From Trichosphaerium sp. ATCC 40318 (Eukaryota; Discosea; Flabellinia; Trichosidae), in contig JALMLS010000455.1 in the NCBI GenBank assembly GCA_038496445.1, positions 558,001 to 622,000 on the forward strand: 64,000 bases of DNA, read 5' to 3'. Below are positions 1 through 12,255 of the stretch, one piece after another. The translations under genes were made by a program, and so were the position numbers. The notes beneath the pieces were generated by a model that worked only from the letters and a program-made list of their open reading frames with translations, was not told the origin of the DNA and searched no databases. Positions within the stretch are counted from its first letter, which is position 1; every line of letters starts with the position of its first letter.

Positions 1-14
1 AGTCAAGAGTTTTG

Positions 15-2215
15 TTAATTTGTAGATACAGCAAGAGCAAGGTCATCACCAGGATCCGAAGAAGCTCTCATCATAGCTGCTTTATTTGGCGCTGATTTTG
101 CTGTAGCTAAAGGAGAGCTTGATTGTACTGCTTTTGTCGGTGGGAAGTGTCTTGTTTTCATTGATCTTATGACGTTTCCAAAAGTCTGGAATTTAGATGA
201 TACTTCCTCTTCTGTAATCTGTTGGTAAAGAAACTTGTTAGTGGTCGAAAGAAACATACAAAAAAAATAAAAGGAAGAAAAAAAACGAACTTTGGCTGTT
301 TTGTGTTCATCTGCGATATCATCTAGATCATTCTTTATCTTTGAAACCTCCTAAATTTTATGTTGAGTTTATAATCAAGTCTAGTATCACGTGCGTGACG
401 TAAATAGATTATAATGAAAAAAAGCTTTTGGGATTTTTTCGATTTTTTTTTCGAGAATTTTGGTTTGTACCTTTCCATGTACCGCAATAAACTGTTCTAA
501 TATATCCTTCATAAACTCGTTACCCTATATTAGAATATTAGCATTAGAAAAAAAAAGCTGAACATTAATTAAGAGTTTCTGCGCTCAAAAACTAAACAGT
601 AACATTTACGCTTTTTTTTTCGCATACACGGCGTGTCATGTGCGCAGGAGAAATAGATAAAAATTAAATATTTTTCTTTTGTCAAAACTGTGGTTACTGC
701 ATGCAGGTTCGTACCCTAGAATTAACATCTTTGTTTGGCGCTAACCCAGCCTTTAAAAGAACATCTAGTTAGTACACAAAAGGTTTGTTTGGGTTTTTGT
801 TTTTTTAATTACCTCGTATTTATGAAATACTGCACACGTGATATCTGCTCCGTTAGCAGTTAAATTTTTTGCTACAAGTCTTATACGACGTAGTTCCTTT
901 CCAAGTTTTTGAAATTGTTCACCACCACTTGGTGGTGCGATAACTACAGGCATATCCTCGAATAAAGCTTGTGTTATTCCTCTTTCTCCTGAAACATCTA
1001 ATGCTATCCGACAAAAAGACCATACAAGTTTACATAGAACCTTGGCTTGTACAAGCTTCTGTGTTTTCTAGAATAGAATCTTAGTGGGAGAGAAAGTAGT
1101 AGTGAAAAGTATTAAGATCGAAACGAAATTGTTCCACAAAGTTGGGTTTGTTTTGTAACATTGTCTTGTTCTTTTGTTTCTTTCTTTGTTTTATCGTACA
1201 CCAGAGTATTTAACGGGCCATCTAGAAAGTACTTTATCGTATAAACAAACTTGAGATGATGTATGGAATATAAGAACACGTAAGGGACCTAAAGGAAAAC
1301 ATCAGTTGAGAATTCCGTACATTTTTCTAAAGAAACAAATAAAAAAAAAGAGCTAACGCCCTGACTGTTTGTGCGCCCGTTTTTGATAAACAAAAATTAT
1401 AACAAACTCCGTTATCGTAAAACTTACACCGAGAAAGAGAATGTCTAGAAGCTGGTGTTCTCTTATCAAACTCGCTGTAAGAAAAAAACAAAATTAATAT
1501 CACGTGGGTTATGGTGGAGGTATGGCTTTTTTCCGTCATTACTTACTTGTAAGTGCTTTTTGATCTCTTGTGACCATACTGATAAGCTAAGAGGATAGGT
1601 TAGTGTCACTTGCTGCATGAAAGCAAAGAAAGTAATTCAAGAAAACCGTAAGGTTGGCTTTCGTTCTTTCTTCTTACCAATGCTTGCGTTGTATGAAATA
1701 TCAGGTCTAACGGATAGCCGTCTTCTTCTAGCACGCGCTTGGGCGCTCTTATAAGCTGAAGAAGTTATTAGGTGAAGGAAATGAATTACGAAAGTAGAAA
1801 CTTTCCTTTGCAGGTAGAAGAAAACATCAAAAAAAAATAGGAGCAAAAGGCCATCAAAAAAAAAAATTTAGTTTTTTTGTGTAAACACTCAAGGTTAACC
1901 CCACGTGTTATATTCACTTTAGTGTATGTAATTTTATATTCAACTGACGATTTCAGAATACTTTATATAATTAATACATACCATCGACAGGCATCTCAGT
2001 CCGAGCCCTATGCCGAGCTTTTATAGCATTTCCATTCAGTTTTCTGCCTATTTTAAACTTGTTTGGATGTATTTTGGCTTAAAACACATCAAAACTCATA
2101 CCTGCACGTGGAGAGGAGTTTGTACGCGTCCTCAGTGACATTATGATCTGTTATAACGAGTGGTAACGTAGTTGCAGTAGTCCGGTGTGATGCTTCAGTC
2201 AAGGTTTGTGTTCAA
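15..2215 (-). CDS. Unrecognised multi-exon gene, 3' end at window edge
   Basis: I do not recognise this gene. On the minus strand several open blocks follow one another with GT..AG borders: a helical block near 2100-2195 containing TEDAYKLLSTC, a short piece near 1980-2050 (RKLNGNAIKARHRAR), an Arg-rich stretch near 1677-1765 (QARARRRRLSVRPDI), a short exon near 1435-1480, a hydrophobic/helical block near 840-1070 (LVWSFCRIALDVSGERG then KELRRIRLVAKNL), and a Ser/Lys-rich tail near 15-230. The tail reads to a stop at 15-17, but a GT just before it could also splice out of the window, so the 3' end is open. The start is not resolved. Exon structure is by eye and some borders will be wrong; the overall reading as a gene rests on the run of frame-compatible blocks. 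Confidence 0.4.
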
Positions 2216-2758
2216 AAAAGTCACCTATTTACTTAACTGCTATTTGTTTGAATGGGATGACCGTTGCTGGTTCTATTGTTGTTGTAAAATATCTCGTAAA
2301 TATCTAAAGAGTGTCTCACGATATAACTGTCCAAGATGAAACGTGAACGTGCACTTTTTTTTCGGTTTTTGTTTGGTTCTTTTTCTTTTTATTGTTGGGT
2401 GTAGCAACGTCTATTTTAGGGTTATGTTAAAACCCCTTACAGCGTCACACTCTACCTATACTACGCAAGAACATCGTAGGTGAGTTTTTTGTGCACGAGA
2501 AAATGATATAAAAGTCGGTTGGGTTTATTTTAGTATCAACACATGTTTTTTATAAATATATACACCCAAAAGCCTGTTTGGATCATTTGTCACGTGACCT
2601 GCTTTGGTTTTTTTTGACAAAATAGTTTCTCATTTCTGGTGTAGTTGATGCGTTACTAATAATAGAGGGTGGGTAGTAGGAGGAAGGGAATAGTTATGAG
2701 TTGAGTTTTGTTGATGTGACTGTCAACCAAAGGCCAGTTTTTGGGTTTTTTTTCTCCA

Positions 2759-3191
2759 TCAGTTTTCAGATGCGTTGATGAGTTCTTTTTCTTTTCTTTC
2801 AATATCAGTTCTTTCTAGTTCAATACCAGCTACACCCTTCATAAACTCAAAATAAGGGTCCTCGTATACTTTTGTAAGGCCTATTTGTGCATTTAGTGAC
2901 ATATTAGATGCGTGAGCTTAAAAGTGTTATACCTGCTCGCTGAAATCCTGTCTTACGCGTAACATGGCCGTCATCATCAAGCCCCTCAACTTCTAGCTTT
3001 TTTTTATTTGTAAAGAAGAGGATTGGTGCTGCAGCGCCTAAGAATGATTAGAATGTCTAATATACGCTCAAATACGCACCAAAAAAGAACGTCATCATGA
3101 ATACAGTGAAAACAATTTTATTTTCATTTTTAAGGTACGATTTATATGTGCGCTTCCATAACGGTCTGTATTGACGCGGAATCCACGACAT
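2759..3191 (-). CDS. Small single-pass membrane protein, 112 aa, 3 exons
   Basis: Three exons (3080-3191, 2933-3037, 2759-2880) joined at GT..AG borders give an exact 339-nt frame. The protein starts MSWIPRQYRPLWKRTYKSYL, has one hydrophobic segment at about residues 28-48, then a charged part with KKKLEVEGLDDDGHVTRKTG and an acidic C-terminus ending INASEN. A short basic N-terminus followed by one membrane helix is typical of small mitochondrial inner-membrane or ER proteins, but I recognise no family. The two introns are 42 and 52 nt. The start is the first ATG in the open frame; the neighbouring primase gene begins 166 nt away on the opposite strand, so the two share a short divergent promoter region. 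Confidence 0.7.
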
Positions 3192-3357
3192 GCGCTTACC
3201 GTATGTAAAAATACGAGACAAAAGTTACAAAGTCAAGCGAATTCTCGGCGCGTGCTAGCAGTTACACTACGCTGTATAGATCTAAAGGTACGATACTTAG
3301 TAAGTACGCCATTGCGTGTACAAGTTGTAGTGTATTGGCGCCAACAATTGTTTTAGA

Positions 3358-5669
3358 ATGCTTTCAAAAAAGAGAGTAAAGGCAAAGGCACTAAGCGCTT
3401 ACGAAAACGACCCAAGCTACAAATGTCGGTTGTCATTTTACAAATTACCGCCAACTGAGGAAGTGACTGTAGAAGAGCTAGAGTCCTTCGCTTTTGATCG
3501 TTTGAGCGGTACGAGTACTTGTTAGAAGCTAGTTTGCTTATGTAAGCAAAGTCCTTCGAGAGATAGATTTTTGTACTATTAGAGGCTACAAAGCACAACA
3601 AAAGTCTAACCATATCGAGGGGTATGTTAAACAGTTTTACATTTGAACGTTAACCTCAACGTAGGTTTTGGGCCGCAAATTGAAGCTAATTACCAAGGAA
3701 GATATCAGAAAGGACGTAATATCGCATCACCTTGTTCGTTTGGCATACTGTAAACCGTACGTTTACCGCCCTTTTTTTAAAACTTACACAAAACGTAACA
3801 ACACGCGTAGTGCTGATCGTGGATGGTTTATCAAAGCAGAAGAACAACTATTGATGTACGTGTCTACTTGAATTTCTTTTTTGAATTTGTAAAAAAAAAT
3901 CCAAAAGCACTCCTCCCTGAACTTGAATAATCCTAAACACCTCCCTCAGACATCGACTAAAATCAGGAGACGCCATGAGACAATTCAGCCTCGATAATGA
4001 TCTCGGTTTGGAGTCAGTACGGCCTTTTTTTGACATTTCTTTTTTTTCTCATGAAATCAACAAGTCACTGAACTCTCTTCGCACTGTAGCTATCCCAACA
4101 AGAATATGAACAAGTAAAAGATATGCTAGTACAAACGTTGAACTCTATACAATTCATGCCACTAAAGGAGAGAATGTCTAGAATACGTGAAATGCGTGCA
4201 GCGCAGTTTTACAAGGTGAGAACTTGCAAACTCTTTCACTTTTTTTCTCTTTTTGTACCGCTTCTTACTGGGTTTTAATAGGTTCCTTTTGAGAAAGCAT
4301 TAGGTCTTCTTGCTACTAGAAAGGTTTATTTGCGTCAGGGTACATGTTACGTCCATCAAAACGACCTCATGTCCATCATTCTTGCAAAGTTCAGAGAAAC
4401 TCTTTCAACTGCGCTTGCTTTCGCTTTCAAGGCTTTACCACGGTTCATGCGTGATGAAAGAATCGGACCTATTGTTGAAGGACTTCCACAACAACATGGT
4501 ATGGATTACTCGGTTCCTAAGAACAAGCATAGCATCACAACGAAGGATCTTCAAGGAGTACGTTTTTTTTTCTTGAACCACAAGTTTTTTTGTTTGTGTT
4601 ATTTGATGGTGCCTTGGGCGCTTACATAGTCCTTCTTTAGCTCCAAGCACGTGGAAGTTTACCTTTGTGTATGGAAGTGTACCAAACACGGTTAGTAGAG
4701 AAGCATAAACTGTTCCACAGCGGACGTTTGCACTACGGATTATTCCTTAAAGGAATCGGTAAGTGATATTTTGTGAACCAAATTTTTACGAGTTTTCGGA
4801 CTCCATCTCGCGTGTATCTCTGATTTTATCCACTTTGTGGAGGCACTCTTTAGTGGTTTTACGCTGGGCTGTATAATAACGCTAATATGTGACTTAGGTA
4901 TCGAATGTGAAGATCTTCTTCGTTACTTTAAGCATAGCTTTCTGAGAGCTATGAGTGAAAAAGATTATAAAACAGGCGGTTATGCTTATAACTTGGAATA
5001 TATGTATGGTGGTAAAAAGGGACCAAAGGATTGGTCAGCTTATGGATGTCAAAAGATTATTGAGCAGTCTGGAACTATTGGTTTAAGCGAGAAGAACAAA
5101 AAAAGTGTTGGTATGTTTTTGAGTGAGATTTTTTTTAAGGCGTCTGACTTTGGTTGCTTGTAGGACCTTCTGCTGGAAATAGTCATCAAGGTTGTCCTTT
5201 TAAGAATGCTTCAAGCGATGAGCTTAAAGCCCGCGTTATGGCTAATGGTGGTACTACTTTCCAAGCGCTTGAAGTTTTGGACTTTGTTTCATCGAAGAGA
5301 TATAAGGTACTTTTTATGCTTTTTTTGTTGTAATATCCACGTGCTATCGTTATATTTTCAAATGTTTTTAATATCTATACAAACACTTTGCAATGTACTT
5401 GCGCGATTTATCACTACTACTAGCATGAATAGTAGTAGTACACAAAAATCTCGTGAAACAACTTTTTTTTCATCTACTTTTTTACTCACCTTGGTGTTTA
5501 GGAAGCTTGTGCACAGTACTTCACTATTAAGCATGAGAATGCTCAACCTTTCATGTTAATGCATCCTAATCAGTACTTTGATATGAGTATGGAATACTTT
5601 AAGAAACAGGACGCAAGTAGTAGTGAGAATGTTGATCCTAATGCGCAAGGAAATTCTATGTCGAATTGA
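3358..5669 (+). CDS. PRIM2: DNA primase large subunit (Pri2/PRIM2)
   Basis: This is the regulatory large subunit of eukaryotic DNA primase, which with the small catalytic subunit and polymerase alpha lays RNA-DNA primers at origins and on the lagging strand in the nucleus. Ten exons (3358-3508, 3552-3625, 3665-3855, 3950-4016, 4090-4215, 4282-4557, 4641-4758, 4898-5110, 5164-5306, 5502-5669) total 1,527 nt, 508 codons, close to the human length. The N-terminus carries LPPTEEVTVEELESFAFDRL, and LVRLAYC matches the conserved family helix. The C-terminal 4Fe-4S domain is intact: its four Cys lie in SLPLCMEVY, YGCQKI, HQGCPF and EACAQYF. Exon 2 appears to use a weak GTTAAAC donor; it is the only choice I found that keeps the frame. 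No truncation is seen. Confidence 0.95.
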
Positions 5670-6798
5670 CATTGTTTGTATTATTAAACCTAGCAAAGTT
5701 ATTTGTTATACATGTATTTTTTACATGGCGTGCACAACAACATGTTTGAGCGTATTTCATGTAGAGAGTGGTTAATAGTAAAGTATCAACAAGGCTATGA
5801 CAACTCAAAAAAAACCTACAAGAATCGTCTTTTAAAAAGACTCCATTGTCGTTGTTAGAAATGTGCTTTTATCTCGTGCCAACAATGGATTAATGCATTA
5901 TTGTGAACAAAGTCGAGAGCAAAGCACCAAGAAATAGTCTTAACAGTCAACTGTGAGGTCATGGTTGGTTTTTTTTACAAAGTAGACAAAAAAGGATTAA
6001 GAATATCTGGACTTATGAAGAATTGACATTGTTGTAGTTGGGCTGTACTTGTAACTGTACATGCGTTCATACTTTATACGTAACCTATGATACAAGAAAT
6101 GAGATTCCAGGGCTACGCCGTACAAAAGTTCCAGGGTTTTTTATCTCTTTTCTTTCTTTAGCTTTTATAACCTACAAGGCACTATTTGTGATAGATGGCA
6201 AGCTTGTATCACTGGATAGGAAAGGGCGGGATAATAATTGTACCGCGGTGTAGTGTGTACTTTTGTAGACTCGCAAGAGTGATTACAGTTACTGTCCTTC
6301 GCAGCGAATGGTCGTATGTTTTAAACTAAGTACTTGCTGTACAAAGTAGCTATCACTTCCAAGCTGAGTCAACAAGAGTGTAATGTAACGCTAAGACAAC
6401 ATGTACTAGTAGCTATTAGGCGTTCTGTTAAACAACAGAAAGTATTTCCAAGGTGAGTGCAGCAAATCTCAAGCCATGGACATGCGAGCTTGCTTGGCAC
6501 TAAAGTAAACAAGCTGATGGCTTTTTAGTCAAAATAAATATCGAGTAAGTACTTGTTGACATTGCTAAAGAATATTCATCACTAGCTTGTTTTTGCATGT
6601 TACTACTGCTTTAATAGAGTATATTTTGAAGCAGTAGTTGCATGCAAAATATAAAGTAGTTTTAGTGTCCGCTGCTTCTAGTTCAACGCACTATGCGAAC
6701 CTCAGTATCAAGTATGTAATATTGAAAGATACTCATTGGATGACACGTGTCAAATGTCCAAACAAATGAAGGTAAAACTTGCTGTAATTGTTTTAACT
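5670..6798. other. Intergenic spacer between primase and FG-GAP gene
   Basis: About 1.1 kb between two convergent genes. A 71-codon plus-strand frame at 6038-6253 has Cys-rich then hydrophobic content but no splice-consistent extension and no family resemblance, so I do not call it. One CACGTG lies at 6744-6749. Confidence 0.5.
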
Positions 6799-6803
6799 TT
6801 ATT
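6798..6803 (-). promoter_or_regulatory. AATAAA overlapping stop codon
   Basis: Minus-strand AATAAA includes the TAA stop of the FG-GAP gene, implying a 3' UTR of only a few tens of bases if it is used. Confidence 0.5.
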
Positions 6804-8793
6804 GATTTAAAACACTGTCAGAGGATGGTTTGTATGTGTATGCGTATACTAATCCGCTCTCGTAACTTGGTATGAATAATTCACTAAACCCATCACCGTC
6901 GATATCAGCAATAACAGGTTGACCTACAAGCGTTGGTTTTAAAACTAAAGTGTATCCAAAAAAAAAAAAAAAAGTAAAAACTCGTACCGACAGTGTTGTT
7001 GTATTTGTATAGGACTGTTTGACTGAATACGAAATCTTGGGCTGTAGGATCCAATAAGTAAGCTTCCTAGGAAAAATAAGTGAGTCATTACGAATAGAAA
7101 GGGCAGTAACAAAGATAGGAATATTATCTTTTTGAAAAGTATAAATTGTTTACACTCGTCGGCGTTTGCTTAAAACAAGTACCTGAGATCCATCACCAGC
7201 AACCAATATCGAAGGAAGTTTTGAAGATTTTGAAGGGTAAAATGCTTGTGCATCTCCAGGTGTACCTTGACCAGGACCAGTGTTACGAATAATAAATCTA
7301 CAAAAAGAATAAACGACAACACGTGACAATAACTTTAATTTCAGAAAACTCCTTTAATCGTACCCGCCAGCTATCTTGTGTCTTGTGAATGTACCATTCT
7401 TGTAATCAGTAGGTACTTCATATACATAAAGAGCAGAAGTTTCTGGAGTAGCTTCATGGTTTCCAATGAGAAACTCTTTTTTACCATCGGCATTCAAATC
7501 AACAATGCGTACATCAAAAGGCTTCAAAAAGTATTAGCTGCCAAACAAAAAACGAGGAAGAAACGAAGAAAATCAACTGAGTTGAGCGAAGTTCTTTCGG
7601 TTTTAGGAAAATCCTTTGTGGATCTGCCTTATCCGGTTGTAGCTTAAGTTTTGTGTATTGGTTTTCATGCAAAATGACGTACACTTCCAATATTTGTTTC
7701 AATAACACGTGATTCGATGTTTCCGTTATTCCAAGAGCCTGTTGTTGTCCAGTAAATAACAACTTCTTGTGAGAAAAATTGAGTTGCGATGATTTCTGGT
7801 ACACCATCAGAATCGATATCGTACACCTAGTAACAAACGTTTAGATGACGTCTATGGAAGTGATCTTGAGTTACCTGAAAGAAAATATCTGGGCCATCAA
7901 CTATGTGATGAAGCTTCCATTGTTGGAAAAAGTCGCTACCAGGATTTTCATACCAAACGAGTTCACCTGCAGTTGATCCGACGAATATTGGCTTGTACGC
8001 TCGAGCTGTAATGATATCTTGGTCTCCATCTCCGTCAACATCATACCACTCAACTCTATGAATGTAAAGTTTAGCAAAATGGGTCATGAAGAAATGTTTA
8101 CTCACCTATGATAAAACCATTGTGACTTTTCGACTGAGATTTGTACTGCTTGTCTAGCATTTGATCCACTTCCAAGATCGTATAAGGTAATAGCGCCTGT
8201 TTGAGAAAGAGGAACCAAGAATCCTCCGCCAACAGCAAGGGCAGGGGTATCCAAAATCTACGAAGAAGATAAGGAGAAAGAAAATTCCAAAAAGCACTTC
8301 ACCTTTGGATCTACGAAAGACGGTTCATTAGGCCACGTGATACTTCCAGACATTTTTTCTAATTTCGTATTCGCCAAGTCACTGATATCAAGAGGACCAG
8401 AGACAGTTACCATGTCACTACCTTGAACACGTGGTAAACAAATAAAGAAGCCAAAAAGAGAAAAAGATCAAAGAAGAAAAGTGAACGGAGAGCGGAGACG
8501 TAATTTGTCCGTCTTTCTTTTGGTCTTTTTCTACTTCTTTTTCAATATATCGTAAAAATGTACGTACCGAAAGGCGAAAAGGAAGTTATAGCTAAATGAT
8601 AAGGACCAGTAGGAGTGTATTTCCCAAGGTTAAGAAAAGCTGCATCAGCGACTTTTAACGTAGTAAGGAGCCTTGGTGTCTCATCAGCGGCACTTACAGC
8701 TACGTTTTTATTAAATTAGTGTATAAAATGCCGGTAAATACTCGTACCACACAGTAAAGCTATTGTAATCGCTATAAACGTCAACGAATTCAT
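6799..8793 (-). CDS. Secreted FG-GAP/VCBS repeat protein
   Basis: The first exon encodes MNSLTFIAITIALLC, a signal peptide. Later exons encode a series of beta-propeller blades of the FG-GAP/VCBS type: VEWYDVDGDGDQDIITA (about 7985-8045), VYDIDSDGVPEIIATQFF, VDLNADGKKEFLIGNHE and IADIDGDGFSEFFIP at the C-terminus. The DxDxDGxxE/D loops are the Ca2+-binding signature of integrin alpha propellers and related secreted proteins. At least eight exons separated by ~45-60-nt introns cover ~400 residues; there is no obvious membrane anchor after the last blade, so it is probably a soluble extracellular or lumenal protein. The first cysteine-poor ~80 residues before the propeller are not recognised. 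AATAAA overlaps the stop codon (6798-6803). Ligand unknown. Confidence 0.85.
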
Positions 8794-10216
8794 ACTTTGA
8801 TGGCCTTTAACTTGAGTAAATGAAAAACAAAGCAAACTTAATCTAAAGTTAATTAAGGGCGGTACCAATTACGGCATTGTAGTCCTTGATACGTTTCAAC
8901 GCGTACCTGAAGCTATTAGTCCCATTGTTTCATATTTCCTTTGTTTTTCGCTTTTTAATGTGTCGGCTTTAGGCCATAGCTTTAGCTAAGAAGGAAAAAA
9001 CCGTTTGGCGATAATTGGCCACGTGCGAATCGGGAAAACTTTTTGACGGAATTTTAGGCTGTTTTCAAAGAGTAAAAACTGTACACAAAATAAACCAAAA
9101 AAGCAACATAAATAACCACATGTAAAGTAATCACGTGGACTTACAAAACTAACGACTCGTGGGCTTTGTCTTCAACAACACCATAATATTAACAGCGCTT
9201 AACTTTGAGAGTAAACAATCCATAGACATCTCTTTCGTCATGATAATTGTTTGGTTAAGATAAATTTCATTGCTTAACCATGGTTTCAGCGGGAATCTCG
9301 ATTGGATAACACCTCGCTTGAATACTACATTCTAACGCTCTCACGTTATGAATGAATAATATGAATATAGGCAATAGTAACCAGTAAATTCTAGCTTTCA
9401 CGCGACTGTAGCGTCAAAAATCCGGTAACAAGTAGTACTACGCACATGGAGTGGTGCCAGGTGCTGTTTTGGCTTTTTAAATCACGTGACAATAACCTAT
9501 TTATTTCACCGCCTAAGTAAACCGTTTTGAGGTACATAACTGGGTTGTTAGATAATGGTCACAATACCGCATAACTAAAGTGAAGCGAGTAGGTTTTGGT
9601 TTGTGCATGGCTTTAAAAAACTGTTACTTGAACGTGTCACGGTACAAAAAAGCGCAAGCGTTACAATGGACAAGCTCACGCAAACATTATCTGTGAATAT
9701 TCACGAATGACTATTGGCATGTGAATATGTAGACAGTCAGTATGAGCGCTACATTCATTCATTTATTTAGCGAGATTAATCCACACCATTTGTAAAAATT
9801 GGGTTCAAGTTGATTCTTTTGTCGTGTAACTACGAGGAGAATTACAAGATAAGGAACTTCATGATCTGAGTATGAAGAGATTCATGTATGACATTTTAAA
9901 TACTGTTGCTCAGTATGTTACACTATTGACATAAAAGATTGTAATGATAAAACAACTTGTAACTTGAAGGAACATTTAATGTGTAACAGGGCTTGTTTTC
10001 AAAAAGATAACAACATTTGTTTGGTCGTAGATGCATTCCAGAACCAGATAGCACAATCCTTGTGCACCAATGTAGCTCGCTATTACTCCAACAGAATAAT
10101 ACTTCAAGCGTAGTTACAGATAAGAAAATTTAATGAAAGCTTTACCGTAACAAACTGGTAAATTCTGTAAAGTTCCGTAGAACTTTTATTCATAAAAAAC
10201 CACTTGTACCTGAACC
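8794..10216. other. Divergent intergenic region with CACGTG sites and a dispersed repeat
   Basis: About 1.4 kb between the divergent FG-GAP and MRH genes. It contains at least three CACGTG palindromes (near 9022, 9132 and 9483), several GAATATTC-like palindromic bits near 9700-9770, and one member of a 40-nt dispersed repeat at 9331-9370. No coding frame is supported. Confidence 0.5.
9331..9370 (+). repeat. 40-nt dispersed repeat, copy 1
   Basis: Shares a block including CGTTATG, ATGAATAAT and TGAATAT, in the same order and spacing, with 26091-26130. About 31 of 40 positions agree by eye. Both copies lie in intergenic DNA; no terminal inverted repeats or target duplication are evident. Confidence 0.5.
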
Positions 10217-11474
10217 ATGCGTCACGTTATCATTCTTGTTGTATTTGCGATACTAAGCTCAATGGTGTATTGCAGTTGTAAGGATGTTAAAGCGTCAGAT
10301 GGCTCCAAGTACGATTTAAGTGCTATTATTGGAAAGGTAGAGATAGGGCTGGGCACCGATCCATGCTCTAATTGCAAGGTATGCTGGATGAACTAATTTT
10401 AGACAAAAAAACACCTCAGTATTCACTGTCACGTGATAACATGCAAGTTACCAACTGTACTGTGCAGTACACGCATTGTGGGGCACTTACTATCATCATT
10501 GAGGCAGTTGTTAACCTAAACGGTTTTTTTACACGCTCTCCAATGTAAAACTTGCACTTACGCCCGCGTATCACGTGTGATGATGTTCTTCCTACTCTTC
10601 GAAAAGTAACTAGTATTTTCAAAGGATGGACATTACCAGTACCAAGTCTCAGTTTGCCAACAAAGAAGCGCTGCATGTGGTGTACGTCACTTTCTCTCAT
10701 TTTTATTGCCTGTACCAGAATGTAATTCTTGCTTTACAGAACAGTGCCACTAGCTGGGGAGTTTGTCAAGCATGGGATGATTATGTTACTCCAAGCTCAA
10801 AGGTATTTTTGTTTGCGTTACGTGACCATTACAGTAACATTTCTTGCAGGCAGTTATTGGTAACTTTGCTCCAGCTAGTGTAACTGGTTTATCAGGCGGT
10901 AAAGGTGTCAGCCTCAGATACACAGGAGGAGACGGAGGAAGAAGTGCTACAGGTACGAAAACTGAACAATGGTACACGCAGTAATCGTCATTTAGCGGAG
11001 ATTGCTTGCAAAAAAAACGCTGGAGGCACGTGATTAGTGATTAAATAGTCCTTTTTTCTGATGTTTCTTTAGAGTTCGATAGCCTGAGTATTCAAGATCA
11101 AGAAGGTTCCTTAGATTACCATATTACCGCTGAGTCGCATGCTGCATGCAGTGAGGGAGGCCCAGGTGGGAAGAGTGGAGGGCTCAGTATTGGTTCTATT
11201 CTTTGTATTTTACTGTTGGTTGGTGTTGTACTTTACATTGCTGGAGGTATCACTTACAATGTTGTTCGAAAGACAGGAAAAATATTTCCAAACACTGTAC
11301 GTCATCAAGTGTATCTATTTATCATTGACAAGAGCTACAGGAGTTTTGGCTTGGATTCCCTGGCCTCGTTAAAGATGGTGTCATGTTTATTGTCAATCGA
11401 GGTAACATGCCTTAATAGATACAATGTGCTAATAGAACTTTTTAGGAAATAGTGGCACATACACTGACGTGTAA
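10217..11474 (+). CDS. Type I membrane protein with MRH domain (Atg27/M6P-receptor-like)
   Basis: Exon 1 (10217-10378) gives signal peptide MRHVIILVVFAILSSMVYC and the start of a mannose-6-phosphate-receptor-homology fold (YDLSAIIGKV, DPCSNC). Later exons give WGVCQAWDDY, VSLRYTGGDGGRS and the Cys-bearing SHAACSEGG, features of MRH lectin domains. A membrane segment (SILCILLLVGVVLYIAGGI) is followed by a short tail reading PNTEFWLGFPGLVKDGVMFI, a conserved cytosolic motif class of Atg27 and cation-dependent M6P receptors, which cycle between Golgi, endosome and autophagic membranes. The last exon is only nine codons and ends GTYTDV. AATAAA follows the stop by 4 nt. Whether it still binds phosphomannose cannot be judged. 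One exon 2/3 border is unsettled. A damaged copy of exon 1 lies downstream at 11939. Confidence 0.8.
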
Positions 11475-11938
11475 ACCCAATAAAATCTTGTTGTTCCCTT
11501 CTCTGTTAAGTTTAGTGCAGAGTAAAGGCCTTCTTTATAGCATTAGTTATTTAAGCGTTTTAAGTCTTGTTGGTAGGTATTTGTAAGCACGTGATAGCCA
11601 TAGTTCTGGGTTTTTGCCTGTATCGATGTGAAAGTGCTTCTGCGCTTCATGTATCTACCAATAAATAGTCCACATCGGATGCGCTTCGTGTTTGCTCGTG
11701 GCTTGTGAATCATGAGGTTTTCATGCTTCACGATACTATAGCAACTATTTACCAATGTATAACACCGGCGAAATAGTTTAATGTATAACCTCGGAGTCAT
11801 GTTTCTTTCGCTGCTCTAGTATCAAGTTGATACTACTTCGTCTCTGGAGTGTGTTAGTTCTCTACATGTTACGAACCACCTATGCTCCACTATCACGAAC
11901 TTATTTTTGAGAAAATCATTCTATAGCGAAGACCAAAC
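11475..11938. other. Spacer between MRH gene and its broken copy
   Basis: No coding frame supported. An 85-codon minus-strand frame (11543-11800) has no recognisable features. One CACGTG near 11589. Confidence 0.5.
11479..11484 (+). promoter_or_regulatory. AATAAA 4 nt after the MRH stop
   Basis: Canonical poly(A) hexamer almost touching the TAA stop at 11472-11474. Confidence 0.5.
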
Positions 11939-12090
11939 ATGCACACTCACGTCATTTTTGCTGTATTGGCGATACTAAGCTCAATGGTATGTGAGGATGT
12001 TAAAGCGTCAGATGGCTCCAGGTACGATTTAAGCGCCATTATAGGAAAGGTAGCGACTGGAATGGCACCAACCCTTGTCCTGGTTGCAAG
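11939..12090 (+). pseudogene. Broken duplicate of MRH-gene exon 1
   Basis: This 152-nt block matches exon 1 of the gene at 10217 nearly throughout: signal peptide region (ILSSMV), KASDGSRYDLSAIIGKV, and the splice donor after GGTTGCAAG. Compared with the source it lacks 9 nt in frame after the signal peptide and 1 nt just before the NPCPGC motif. The single-base loss shifts the frame so that the motif is read as PTLVLVARY. No later exons of the MRH gene follow. I read it as a 5'-only gene duplication now decaying. A spliced use is not excluded, since the donor GT is kept. Confidence 0.75.
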
Positions 12091-12255
12091 GTATTCATCA
12101 TTCTATTTTGGCTTGTTTTTTACTCAAGAACTCTCTCACTGTTGGTACATACTGTTTGTTTATTTGACATTTATTTACACATTTATATCCGTAAGTATTT
12201 TCATAACATCCGTCAAGCTGAAATGGAACGTGTCAGGTTTTTTCTTTGAAACAAG

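Noticed and set aside
6038-6253. Cys-rich 71-codon frame as a small secreted protein
   Set aside because: Cys cluster precedes the hydrophobic part and no signal-peptide order is present.
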